Positions 1 to 8,422 of a DNA stretch of 52,338 nt are shown in pieces; position 1 is the first letter of the stretch; every line of letters starts with the position of its first letter. Under the pieces are notes generated by a model. That model was not told the origin of the DNA, did not search any database, and saw nothing but the letters and a program-made list of their open reading frames with translations. This stretch comes from Pseudomonadota bacterium (GTDB lineage: Bacteria; Pseudomonadota; Alphaproteobacteria; Rhizobiales; Rhizobiaceae). A program made the position numbers and the translations under genes. The DNA lies in NCBI GenBank assembly GCA_023451735.1, contig JAEXYH010000063.1, forward strand, positions 1 through 52,338. Direction: 5' to 3'.

Positions 1-76
1 GGTACGGTTGGGGGGTCTCGAACCTCCGACCTCAGGTGCCACAAACCTGCGCTCTAACCAACTGAGCTACAACCGC
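1..76 (-). tRNA. tRNA-His (anticodon GTG), 3' end at window edge
   Basis: Read on the minus strand, a full cloverleaf runs from G1 at position 76: acceptor GCGGTTG/CAACCGT, a D arm, an anticodon stem CAGGT/ACCTG around loop TTGTGGC (anticodon GTG, histidine), a five-base variable loop and a T arm with TTCGAGA. Positions 3-1 give A73, C74 and C75, so the encoded CCA runs off the window. The base before G1 is T, not G, and G1 faces U72 with A73 as discriminator. This is the known alphaproteobacterial form of tRNA-His that lacks the usual G-1:C73 identity pair. The T stem GGAGG/CCCCC has one A.C mismatch. Confidence 0.95.
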
Positions 77-213
77 ATAAACCGCCGAAGCGATGTTGAC
101 CGGTCACATACGGCCATCGAATGAAGATTGCAAGTCCTTTCAATCCGACAAATTCGATCCATGCGATCAAGTCTGCCGATCGCATGTGGACAAGGCAGCG
201 ATAGAGCGGCAGC

Positions 214-657
214 TCAGGATGGCTTGAAGGCATCCATGGCCTTTTCGGCGGCCTGTCTACCGGGTCTGGCGACTTCGTCGGCCATCTTCTGCGCGGCTTT
301 CTGCATCGTCTTTGCCTGCTCTACGGTGAATTCGGCCTGCTTGCGCACGAAGGCCGTCTGCAGTTCCATTACTTCAGAGAAGGATTTGGCGCCCATCAGC
401 CGTTCCATATGCGAGAGCGATATTTCGGTATTGGCGCGCAGCGCGTCGATCGCCCTCAGGCCGAATTCCATCGAGCCCGCCTGGGCAGAATGGATTGTGG
501 ATTCAACGGTTCGGGAGGCTTCCGCCGCCGCCGTTTTCATCTTACCGTAGGTATCGCGGGAATGGGTCGTGCTTTGCTCTGCAAATTCGCGCCAGCTTTG
601 CGTCAGCTTTGCCGGATCGAATGCCGAGAACGAGAAGATATCGTCAGAATAAGCCAC
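214..657 (-). CDS. phaP1: phasin (polyhydroxyalkanoate granule-associated protein)
   Basis: A 147-residue protein of the Phasin_2 type, expected to coat polyhydroxybutyrate granules in the cytoplasm and to control their number and size. The body is almost wholly amphipathic helix, with the typical pattern AFDPAKLTQSWREFAEQS near the start, a central LRANTEISLSHMERLMGAKS segment and a C-terminal region rich in Ala, Lys and Gln. The start is GTG (VAYSDD...), because GGAGG lies eight bases upstream; a longer in-frame reading to position 846 has no ribosome site and looks non-coding. Divergent from the kinase gene at 899. In S. meliloti phaP1 sits next to cbrA, the same arrangement as here. The symbol rests on that synteny. 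Confidence 0.88.
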   Translation of the reverse strand: MAYSDDIFSFSAFDPAKLTQSWREFAEQSTTHSRDTYGKMKTAAAEASRTVESTIHSAQAGSMEFGLRAIDALRANTEISLSHMERLMGAKSFSEVMELQTAFVRKQAEFTVEQAKTMQKAAQKMADEVARPGRQAAEKAMDAFKPS

Positions 658-839
658 AACCTTTTCCTCCAAAAAGATTCGGTACGGCGAAAAAACAGGC
701 ATCGCCGAACCTTTTGTGCCGTAAATATAGCCGATGCTATTGTGCATTGCAATATATGCGACGCAGCACAACCGACCGACGTTAACCCTGTTTGCGCGTT
801 CCTGATCTCCCAGGTGGACCCTTGAAGGGGGGCGGGATA

Positions 840-854
840 TTAACAAGAGGTTAA
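840..854. promoter_or_regulatory. candidate CtrA binding site upstream of cbrA
   Basis: TTAA-N7-TTAA (TTAACAAGAGGTTAA) is an exact match to the full CtrA box known from Caulobacter and rhizobia. It ends 44 bases before the ATG of the CbrA-type kinase gene and about 180 bases from the phasin start. A lone half-site, TTAACC, lies at 782-787. Binding is inferred, not shown. Confidence 0.5.
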
Positions 855-898
855 TTCCATGGCCTTATGGGCCGACACGTAATTTCACAGGCTTGCCA

Positions 899-3800
899 AT
901 GTCGGACGTGCAATACCCTTTCATCGACGTTGCCGTACACGAGCGTGTCAGCGAGGCCTTTGCCGCGGGTATGGCGGTCGTTCTGTTTTCGCCGGATCTG
1001 CGGTCGGTCTCCTGGGCAAATGGCCGGGGTGCCGCCCTTTTCGGCTTCGGTTCGATCTATGATTTTCTGGACCAAGGTCTCGACCGCGGCGAACTGATGT
1101 TCCGCCAGGTAGAGCCTGTCGCCCGCTCGCTGCAATCCGTCGGCGACCGGCGCACGTTTACCGTTCGCATTGCCTCCGGCTTCCTGCGCGTGGCCGTTCA
1201 GGCGCGCTGCGAGATGATCCGGGTGCAGGACAAGCCCTGCATCCTGTTGTCGGTGCCGGTCGACAACCAGCGCCTGTCGCTCAAGGACTGCGCAGCCCGC
1301 CTGATCGAGGGGTTCGACGATCCAGAAACGCATATGGCCGTGCTTGACGCCGAGGGCAACATCCTTGCTGCATCCGGCCAGTTTTCTGCGCTTGCCATTT
1401 CCATCCAGACGACGCGGATGCTGGTGTCGATGGTCGGCAACGACCGTCACCGGCTGATCAAGCGACCGATTGCGACCTCAGGCGGATATCTGCCCGCCGC
1501 GATCGGCCAGGTGTCGGAGGAGCCGGCGCTTAATCTTCTGTTCGTCGTTGGCGCCGCCAAAACACAGGGCGCGGCCATTCCTGCCGCGCAAGCAGTCGAG
1601 GACACGGTCCCGGACGCCGGCTCAAAGGACGTAATCGGCGACGAAGCGGATATCATCGATGTGCCCGATTACGAAGATGCCTTGAGCGCCGTGGCGGCGA
1701 TCGAGGACAATCCGGATGTCGAGGAGGAGATCTCGCTCGAAGACACGGACGCCCCAAACGCAGCGGCCGTGATTGCAACTGACGAAACAGACCTTGCCGA
1801 GGCTTCGCAGATTGAGGCTGATGAGAGCGTCAGCGAAATCGCTGCGGATACGAGCGAGAATGTCGGGAGCGCTGCGGATACTGCGGCCGACGTCGACGCT
1901 TCTGAGCGTTCGCCGATAAAGGCCGATATCGCCGAGGATGAGGCCGCGCTGCCGGAGACGACTGACCCTGCCTTCGAATATGCCGAAGCGGACGAGAGTG
2001 AGAGTGTCGAGGTTTCCGCAAAGGAGCCAGCCGAGGAAAGCACGACTGAACAGGACGTCGTGAAGAAATACGATATCGCGGCCGACACACAGGAGATTTC
2101 TGCCGAGCAGGACGAGCTCTTTGCCGACGAGCCTGAAGACGACGTCGTTGAGGATGAGCAGCCGGTCGAAAACGATGAAGATGATGCAAGGGCCGAGGAG
2201 ACTTCTGCATCCGTCGAGGCGGATGAACTTGTAGCAGCGGCAGCCTTGCCGGATGACGAAAGCGATCTGGCTCCGCCTGTCGTTTCCCAACCGGTGCGGC
2301 CGCTCAGAACGGTGCGTTTCGTGTGGAAGATCGATGCGAGCGGCCGCTTCAGCGAGGTTTCGAAGGAATTTTCCGAAGCGGTCGGGCCGCATGCTGCCGA
2401 TATTTCCGGCATGGCCTTCTCGGATCTTGCTGCGCTCTTCAATCTCGACCCGGACGGAAAGATCGCCGAACTTCTGAGCCGCCGCGACACGTGGTCCGGC
2501 AAGACGATCTGGTGGCCGATGGAAGGCACCTCGAAGGTGGTGCCTGTCGATCTCGCCGCACTTCCGACCTATACGCGAGCACGCGAATTCGACGGTTTTC
2601 GTGGTTTCGGCATCGTGCGGATGGGTGATGCCGCCGAAGACCCGCATGCCGCCGGCCTCTCGCTTGGTGCCGTGCAGGAGGACCACGTGGCGGAACCGTT
2701 CGGAGCCAAGCAAAGCGCATGGCGGCCGGCAGACGATAAGATCGCAGAGACGGCAGTTTCGGCAACGGGCGATATTTCGGAAGAATACGAAACATCGCTT
2801 GAGGAAACCGGCAACGAGCTGAATGAGGATGCAGGCCCGGACATCAGCTTTGCAGCAAACAACTACACACCGATCTTCGCCAAAACGGACGATCGCGACG
2901 ATGCGCCGAACGGCGACACTGATGTTGCGAAGGCATCCGAAGACCAGTCGGAGGCCAGCGAATGGCCGGAAGGCGAGCCCCCTGCCCTGACGCTGATTGA
3001 CACTCCCGGCAGGCGGCATTCGGACAAGGTCATCCGGCTTGAGGAGCGGCGCTCGCGCCTCAGCCCCGGGGAGCAGGCCAATTTTCAGGAGATCGCCCGG
3101 CGGTTGGATACGTTCGTGAAATCCGCCGAGGGGGCGGATGCCGAAAGCGACCAGACCGCCGACGATGTGGCTGGCACCGCAAATATGACCGCATCCGTTT
3201 CACCGGAAAACGATGCCCCTTCGCCGGTATTCCAGGACGAGGAGTTCGACAGAGACCAAAGCCTCGTTTCCGAAACGGATGCCATTGAGCAGTCCTTTCC
3301 GATTAATGAAGACGAGCTTCTGCAGGCCGATGAGGAACAGCTGGAAGAGCTTCAGCCTGTCCATGAGGATGACGAGCTTGAGACATCGGCTGCGGCCGAG
3401 AAATCCGATGACGCCTTGGACGTCGAGGCCGAAGATGAAGCCCATGAACCGGTCGATGCCGCGGCCCTTGCCGCAATGCTGCCTGGCCGTGACCGCACCG
3501 GCCTTTCCGAAGAGATCATCGACCAGATGCCAGTGGCATTGCTGGTGCATGCCGGCGACACGCTGATCCACGCGAATGGCGAATTCCTGAAGCTGACCGG
3601 CTATTCCTCGCTTGAAGCACTCGGTGATGTCGGCGGGCTCGATGCGCTTTTGCAGCGGCAGGAACTGGAAGACAAGACCGCCCATGCCGGCGGAATGGTG
3701 GTGGTGCGCGCCGACGACGTGATCGTGCCCGTCACAGCAAGGCTGCAGTCGATCCGCTTCAACGATACGTCGGCTCTGATGCTGGCACTGATGCCCGTTG

Positions 3801-5002
3801 CCGCCGAGGTGGAGCCGACGGAAAGCGTGACGGCAGAGGTGCTGCCGCTTCGCCCGGTCCGCACCGCCGACCAGATGGTCCGCCTACAGGTCGAGGTGGA
3901 AGAGCTGCGCGCCATTCTTGAGACCGCCACGGATGGTGTCGTCATCATCGGATCGGACAGGGAAGTCCGCTCGATGAACAGGGCGGCGAGCGCACTGTTC
4001 AACTTCGATGGCGAGGAGATCAACGGTGAGCCGTTCGTCACGCTGTTTGCGCATGAAAGCCAGCGGGCAATTCTCGACTATCTCTCCGGGCTTTCGGGTC
4101 ATGGCGTGGCAAGCGTTTTGAATGACGGACGCGAAGTGATCGGCCGCGAGGCCTCTGGCGGCTTCATTCCGCTGTTCATGACGATCGGCCGGCTGACGTC
4201 GTCAAACGGTTATTGCGCCGTCATTCGCGACATCACCCAGTGGAAGCGGACCGAAGACGAACTGAGAACCGCAAAACGTGCGGCCGAAACCGCCAATGCG
4301 CACAAGAGCGAGTTCCTGGCGCATGTGAGCCACGAGATCCGCACGCCGCTCAACGCCATTATCGGTTTTGCCGACATGATGGCATCGGAACGGCTGGGGC
4401 CTGTCGGTCATCCCCGCTATATCGAATATTCGAACGATATCGGCCGCTCAGGCCGCCATGTTCTGGATATCGTCAACGACCTGCTCGACATTTCCAAGAT
4501 CGAGGCCGGCGAGCTGGATCTCGATTTCATTGCGGTGGGCCTGAATGAAACGGTGTCGGAAGCGGTATCGCTGGTGCAGCCGCAGGCAAACGGCCAGCGG
4601 GTGATCATCCGCACGGCGCTGTCGCAGGCCGTGCCGCAAGTGGTGGCCGATCTGCGCTCGATCAAGCAGATCGTGCTCAACATCCTCTCCAACGCGATCC
4701 GGTTTACGCCGTCAGGTGGGCAGATCGTCGTATCCACAGCCTATGAGGCGAATGGCAGTGTCGTGCTGAGAATCCGTGATACGGGCATCGGCATGAACCG
4801 TGCCGAACTGGAGATGGCGATGAAGCCTTTCCGGCAGGTGGCGGGCGCATCACGCAAGCGAGGCGATGGCACAGGCCTCGGACTGCCGCTGACCAAGGCT
4901 ATGGTGGACGCCAACCGGGCGAATTTCGCCATTACCTCGGCTCCGAATGAGGGAACGCTGGTGGAAATCACCTTCCCGTCGCAGCGGGTTCTGGCAAGTT
5001 AG
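899..5002 (+). CDS. cbrA: CbrA / PdhS-family sensor histidine kinase
   Basis: A 1367-residue soluble kinase of the DivJ/PleC/PdhS group. These control the phosphorylation of DivK and PleD and so CtrA activity; in S. meliloti CbrA also affects exopolysaccharide and motility. The order is an N-terminal PAS-like sensory region (about 1-220), very acidic Ala/Glu/Asp-rich segments (about 225-465 and 590-880) flanking a second PAS-like region (about 475-590), further PAS domains (about 890-970 and 1000-1110), HisKA with HVSHEIRTPLNAIIGF (phospho-acceptor H1145), and HATPase with NILSNAIRF (about 1260), DTGIGM (about 1292) and GTGLGLPL (about 1324). No membrane segment is visible. ATG at 899 is chosen over TTG at 893 because AGG lies seven bases before it. 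A CtrA box lies just upstream. The neighbouring phasin, AsmA and pot genes match the S. meliloti cbrA locus as I recall it, which supports the name. Confidence 0.85.
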   Translation: MSDVQYPFIDVAVHERVSEAFAAGMAVVLFSPDLRSVSWANGRGAALFGFGSIYDFLDQGLDRGELMFRQVEPVARSLQSVGDRRTFTVRIASGFLRVAVQARCEMIRVQDKPCILLSVPVDNQRLSLKDCAARLIEGFDDPETHMAVLDAEGNILAASGQFSALAISIQTTRMLVSMVGNDRHRLIKRPIATSGGYLPAAIGQVSEEPALNLLFVVGAAKTQGAAIPAAQAVEDTVPDAGSKDVIGDEADIIDVPDYEDALSAVAAIEDNPDVEEEISLEDTDAPNAAAVIATDETDLAEASQIEADESVSEIAADTSENVGSAADTAADVDASERSPIKADIAEDEAALPETTDPAFEYAEADESESVEVSAKEPAEESTTEQDVVKKYDIAADTQEISAEQDELFADEPEDDVVEDEQPVENDEDDARAEETSASVEADELVAAAALPDDESDLAPPVVSQPVRPLRTVRFVWKIDASGRFSEVSKEFSEAVGPHAADISGMAFSDLAALFNLDPDGKIAELLSRRDTWSGKTIWWPMEGTSKVVPVDLAALPTYTRAREFDGFRGFGIVRMGDAAEDPHAAGLSLGAVQEDHVAEPFGAKQSAWRPADDKIAETAVSATGDISEEYETSLEETGNELNEDAGPDISFAANNYTPIFAKTDDRDDAPNGDTDVAKASEDQSEASEWPEGEPPALTLIDTPGRRHSDKVIRLEERRSRLSPGEQANFQEIARRLDTFVKSAEGADAESDQTADDVAGTANMTASVSPENDAPSPVFQDEEFDRDQSLVSETDAIEQSFPINEDELLQADEEQLEELQPVHEDDELETSAAAEKSDDALDVEAEDEAHEPVDAAALAAMLPGRDRTGLSEEIIDQMPVALLVHAGDTLIHANGEFLKLTGYSSLEALGDVGGLDALLQRQELEDKTAHAGGMVVVRADDVIVPVTARLQSIRFNDTSALMLALMPVAAEVEPTESVTAEVLPLRPVRTADQMVRLQVEVEELRAILETATDGVVIIGSDREVRSMNRAASALFNFDGEEINGEPFVTLFAHESQRAILDYLSGLSGHGVASVLNDGREVIGREASGGFIPLFMTIGRLTSSNGYCAVIRDITQWKRTEDELRTAKRAAETANAHKSEFLAHVSHEIRTPLNAIIGFADMMASERLGPVGHPRYIEYSNDIGRSGRHVLDIVNDLLDISKIEAGELDLDFIAVGLNETVSEAVSLVQPQANGQRVIIRTALSQAVPQVVADLRSIKQIVLNILSNAIRFTPSGGQIVVSTAYEANGSVVLRIRDTGIGMNRAELEMAMKPFRQVAGASRKRGDGTGLGLPLTKAMVDANRANFAITSAPNEGTLVEITFPSQRVLAS

Positions 5003-5062
5003 CCCACACTCATAAAACGCGACAGCCAATCATGTATGCGCGGTATGCGTGTAAACGTCTTC

Positions 5063-5087
5063 AAAAAAGGGGCAGCCTGGGCTGCCC
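5063..5087 (-). terminator. intrinsic terminator hairpin
   Basis: GGGCAGC-CTGG-GCTGCCC is a perfect 7-bp stem with a 4-base loop. A run of six A on the plus strand becomes a T tract on the minus strand, so it works best for a minus-strand transcript arriving from 5169. It may also slow transcripts leaving cbrA, though the plus-side tail (TTAATG) is weak. Confidence 0.6.
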
Positions 5088-5168
5088 TTAATGATTGTGC
5101 TGTTCAACGACGATAGGAGAGCAAGACGTCCCGCCTCAAAATCTCATCGTGAGCCACTGTTATAGACC

Positions 5169-5666
5169 CTAACAGGCCATTTCGCTGCAGAATTGAGGAA
5201 CGTCGCTCAACAAGGCCTTAAACCTGTCCCGATCCGGGTCATCGAAAGGTGTTGTTGCATTGCAGCAAGAACAGCTGTCGAGCACGGCAAGTTTTTCGTA
5301 GAGTTTCAGCGCATCCGGGTCGGCGAGCGCATCCCTGTTTTTGACCGGCCTGCCGTGAACGACATCGCGCCGCGCCGCCGGCGGGATGGGCGGTGCATTT
5401 CGGGATCCCGGTCGTGCCGGAGGAGAAAAGGATGCAGAGCGGATGCGAGAGCCGTCATAATCGGTAAATTCGATTGCGTGGCGCTCCTCACACCAGCGAA
5501 TGAACCGATAGAACGGGGTTCTCCTCCGCTTTCCCTCGAACATGGCCCAGAGCGGCTTCCCTGGTCGAGCATGTTCCTGCCTTCCGGCATCATCCGGCCT
5601 CCTCATGCCGCGGAGCACTTCCATGCCGGCGCTGCGAAGAACGTATGCCATGTCGCATGCGACCAT
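5169..5666 (-). CDS. hypothetical protein with Cys cluster, weakly supported
   Basis: An open frame of 165 residues in the otherwise empty stretch between cbrA and the AsmA-like gene. I do not recognise a family. The middle (TPFYRFIRWCEERHAIEFTDYD) and the C-terminus (DPDRDRFKALLSDVPQF) look protein-like, and a CSCC cluster plus two later cysteines near the end could bind metal. Against it: no clear ribosome site before the ATG at 5666 or before the internal Met codons, and a low-complexity Arg/Pro-rich middle. A T-tailed hairpin downstream at 5063-5087 fits a minus-strand transcript. A competing 95-residue frame at 5306-5593 has a better ribosome site (GAGGAGG) but a less protein-like sequence. 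The gene could also be decayed. Confidence 0.4.
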   Translation of the reverse strand: MVACDMAYVLRSAGMEVLRGMRRPDDAGRQEHARPGKPLWAMFEGKRRRTPFYRFIRWCEERHAIEFTDYDGSRIRSASFSPPARPGSRNAPPIPPAARRDVVHGRPVKNRDALADPDALKLYEKLAVLDSCSCCNATTPFDDPDRDRFKALLSDVPQFCSEMAC

Positions 5667-5734
5667 GAAGCATATGGCGTGGTCGTTCCGGTGCCCGAAT
5701 TGCGCCCTGCCGCCATTTCCTATATGCGCCTTGC

Positions 5735-7591
5735 ATGTTCACGAGAGCCGCCCAGACATTCCGCAGGCATGCCCGCCGGCCAGTTGGCCGCACGGTGCTG
5801 ATCGCGCTTGCCCTGATCCTTGCGGTGGCCGCTATTTTCCGGGTGGTCACGCCTTTTCTGATTTCCACCAGCGTCGTGCGGGAAAGCATCGAGCAATCCA
5901 TCGAACAATGGACCGGCCATAACGCCGCGATCGGCGGCGTCTCCACCATTCGGTTCTGGCCGGAGCCGAAGGTCATACTCACCGACATCACCATTCACAA
6001 CGACCGGCAGGGCGATCGAAAGACACTGGCGACGATCAAGGAGTTATCTGCCTCCTTCGACCTGGTGGAAGCCTTGCTGGGCCGGCCGGTTTTCGAGGAT
6101 TTCCATCTCACCGAACCACATATATTCATGAGCCGAGGCGAGAATGGGCGGGTTCACTGGGCACATGGCGGGCGGCTGGTCGAGGCGATTGCCAAAGCGT
6201 CCGCCAATGGCGACACGCAAAGGCTTGACCAGGCACTCGACGCTCCGATCGGAGAGGTGAAGGTTCGCAATGGCATTGTCGATATCGTTGGGGAGGCAGA
6301 CGGAAGAACCGTCCGCTTCGATGCGATCAACGGCATGATGGACTGGCCGAGTCTCTCCGATGCGGTGACGATCCAAGCTGAGGCTGTAGTTCGTGGCAAG
6401 AAGATCGGCCTCGATATTCGCAGCACACAACCGCTACTTCTGCTTGATGGAAGAAGCGGAGACTTCGAGGGAACTGCCAGTGCCGATATCGGGGTTGCCA
6501 AGTTCGATGGGATCGCAAGCCTGACGCCGAGCGGCTATTTTTCGGGCAATGCGGAGCTTCGCGCATCGGACCTGCCCGCCGCTTTGCGGTGGTTCGAGAT
6601 CGATCCCCGCCTTATCGACGGATTGCAATCTGCATCTGTTTCAGCCCGGTTGATCGCCGACCGCCAGGAATTGCGGTTCGAAGAGCTTTCGCTCGGATTG
6701 AACGACGAAAACGCCAGCGGTCTTCTGGAACTCGACACTCCCGCTTCCGGGCGACCAAAACTTTCCGGCACGCTCGCCTTCGATCATATCGATCTCAGGC
6801 GCCTGCTTGTTGCGCTGGAGCCAACGATCAGTCAGGACGCACAGGCGCTGCCCTCGCTGGTGACCAATCTCGACCTCGATCTGAGACTTTCCTCCCAAGT
6901 CGCCGCATTCGGCGCTGTGCAGCTTCACGATATCGCGCTGGGGCTGATGAATGTAGCCCAGCAGTTCCGCCTGGATATTCTGGACAGCGACCTTCGGCCG
7001 GGCCGCGTGACAGGCCGCATCAATACGGTGAACACAAATGCCGGCGCGCAACACGAAGGACAGAGCGTCGCATTTCGCGGGGCTGTCAGGGGCGCAGATT
7101 TCGCCACGATTGTGCAACAGTTGCAGCTCAAGGGCCCGCTGCCGGCGGCCCAGGGCTCGCTGGATATTTCGCTCGACGTACCGCGCCCAATCAACCGGGA
7201 CGCCTGGAATGCGGCGGTGGGTACGGTCAATTTCCAGACCGGAGCGGGCAGGCTGAACGGCATTGATATGTCCGCCATTCGCCAACTGGCAGCACAAAAA
7301 CCCTATTTCACACTCAGTGACGCGGCAACCGGCTCTGTCGAGTTCGACAGCATGAAAGCAACCGCCACGATCCGCAACGGGATTGCCGATCTCCAGGACA
7401 CGGAGATCGCCGGTCGTAACGAGACGATCATGCTCACCGGCGCCGTGCCGCTTGCCAATAGCAGCCTCGCCCTCTCGGCAGAGATCTTGCCGAAGGATGG
7501 AGGCCAGAATCTCAATTTCTTCATCGGCGGGGCGTGGCCGACACCGATCCTGTGGCCGATGAACGTGCCTGCTCCCAAGCCGGGCGAATAG
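5735..7591 (+). CDS. AsmA family protein
   Basis: A 618-residue AsmA-like protein: one N-terminal membrane anchor (about 18-40, TVLIALALILAVAAIF) after a basic segment, then a long periplasmic region. The first part matches the AsmA N-terminal domain (VRESIEQSIEQWTGHNAAIGGVSTIRFWPEPKVILTDITI), and the rest is the beta-rich repeat region of the AsmA/TamB lipid-transfer superfamily. Such proteins sit in the inner membrane and are thought to help outer-membrane lipid or protein homeostasis. It reads toward potI; the two stop codons are nine bases apart with no terminator between. No regulatory signal is visible upstream. Confidence 0.85.
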   Translation: MFTRAAQTFRRHARRPVGRTVLIALALILAVAAIFRVVTPFLISTSVVRESIEQSIEQWTGHNAAIGGVSTIRFWPEPKVILTDITIHNDRQGDRKTLATIKELSASFDLVEALLGRPVFEDFHLTEPHIFMSRGENGRVHWAHGGRLVEAIAKASANGDTQRLDQALDAPIGEVKVRNGIVDIVGEADGRTVRFDAINGMMDWPSLSDAVTIQAEAVVRGKKIGLDIRSTQPLLLLDGRSGDFEGTASADIGVAKFDGIASLTPSGYFSGNAELRASDLPAALRWFEIDPRLIDGLQSASVSARLIADRQELRFEELSLGLNDENASGLLELDTPASGRPKLSGTLAFDHIDLRRLLVALEPTISQDAQALPSLVTNLDLDLRLSSQVAAFGAVQLHDIALGLMNVAQQFRLDILDSDLRPGRVTGRINTVNTNAGAQHEGQSVAFRGAVRGADFATIVQQLQLKGPLPAAQGSLDISLDVPRPINRDAWNAAVGTVNFQTGAGRLNGIDMSAIRQLAAQKPYFTLSDAATGSVEFDSMKATATIRNGIADLQDTEIAGRNETIMLTGAVPLANSSLALSAEILPKDGGQNLNFFIGGAWPTPILWPMNVPAPKPGE

Positions 7592-7600
7592 ACCGACCGA

Positions 7601-8422
7601 TCAGGAAACCGTGCCGCGTGCCGCGAGATGTTCATCCCGGATACGCTTGATCTCCGTGCGCTTGGTGGCGAGGGAGGCGGCGATAACGCCGACCGTGACG
7701 AGGCCGATCAGGATCGTGCAGATCGCATTGATTTCCGGCGTCACACCGAGACGAACCTGCGAGTAGATCTTGATCGGCAACGTCGTTGCGCCGGGGCCGG
7801 TGTTGAAGCTTGCGATGACAAGATCGTCCAGAGACAGGGTGAATGCCAGCATCCAGCCGGCGATGACGGCGGGGAAGATCAGCGGAAGGGTGATCTTGAA
7901 AAATGTCTTTACCGGCGGGCAACCGAGATCGAGAGCGGCTTCTTCGAGGCTGCGGTCGAAGGTCAGAAGCCGCGACTGCACGACGATCGCGACGTAGCAC
8001 ATGGTGAAGGTCGTATGTGCGATCGTCACCGTCCAGAAGCCGCGGTCGACGCCCATCGCGACGAAGAGCAGAAGCAGGGACAGGCCGGTGATGACTTCGG
8101 GCATGACCAGCGGCGCATAGATCATGCCCGAGAATGCCATGCGGCCGGGGAAGCGGGCAAAACGGGTGAGCGCGAGGGCCGCGAGCGTACCGAGGATGGT
8201 GCCGAGCGTGGCACTCAGGACGCCAACGCGGGCGGTAACCCAGGCGGCGTCCATCAAACCCTGGTTCGACCACATGGCCGAATACCAATGCAGCGAAAAC
8301 CCGCCCCAGACGGTCACCAGACGAGAGGCGTTGAAGGAATAGACGATCAGGATGATGATCGGGATATAGAGAAACGCGAAACCGATCGTAAGTACTGTGG
8401 CGTCGAAACGGGGAGATCTCAT
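7601..8422 (-). CDS. potI: putrescine/spermidine ABC transporter permease PotI
   Basis: A 273-residue inner-membrane permease of the PotC/PotI type with six predicted helices. The first is LTIGFAFLYIPIIILIVYSFN, and the EAA loop is seen in EEAALDLGCPPVKTFFKITLPL, the site that meets the ATPase. The start overlaps the potH stop by one base (TGATG), with AAGAAGG upstream, so the two are translationally coupled. An in-frame extension upstream lies inside potH and reads as nonsense. It is the last gene of potF-potG-potH-potI. The PotFGHI assignment (putrescine) over PotABCD rests on the gene order with the binding protein first and on synteny. Confidence 0.9.
   Translation of the reverse strand: MRSPRFDATVLTIGFAFLYIPIIILIVYSFNASRLVTVWGGFSLHWYSAMWSNQGLMDAAWVTARVGVLSATLGTILGTLAALALTRFARFPGRMAFSGMIYAPLVMPEVITGLSLLLLFVAMGVDRGFWTVTIAHTTFTMCYVAIVVQSRLLTFDRSLEEAALDLGCPPVKTFFKITLPLIFPAVIAGWMLAFTLSLDDLVIASFNTGPGATTLPIKIYSQVRLGVTPEINAICTILIGLVTVGVIAASLATKRTEIKRIRDEHLAARGTVS

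Noticed and set aside
1..76. tRNA-His as an integration site for a genomic island
   Set aside because: No integrase, direct repeat of the tRNA end or phage-like gene is visible in the window.
1622..3019. 465-residue minus-strand frame opposite cbrA
   Set aside because: Lies against the acidic low-complexity part of the kinase; acidic codons read in reverse give few stops.
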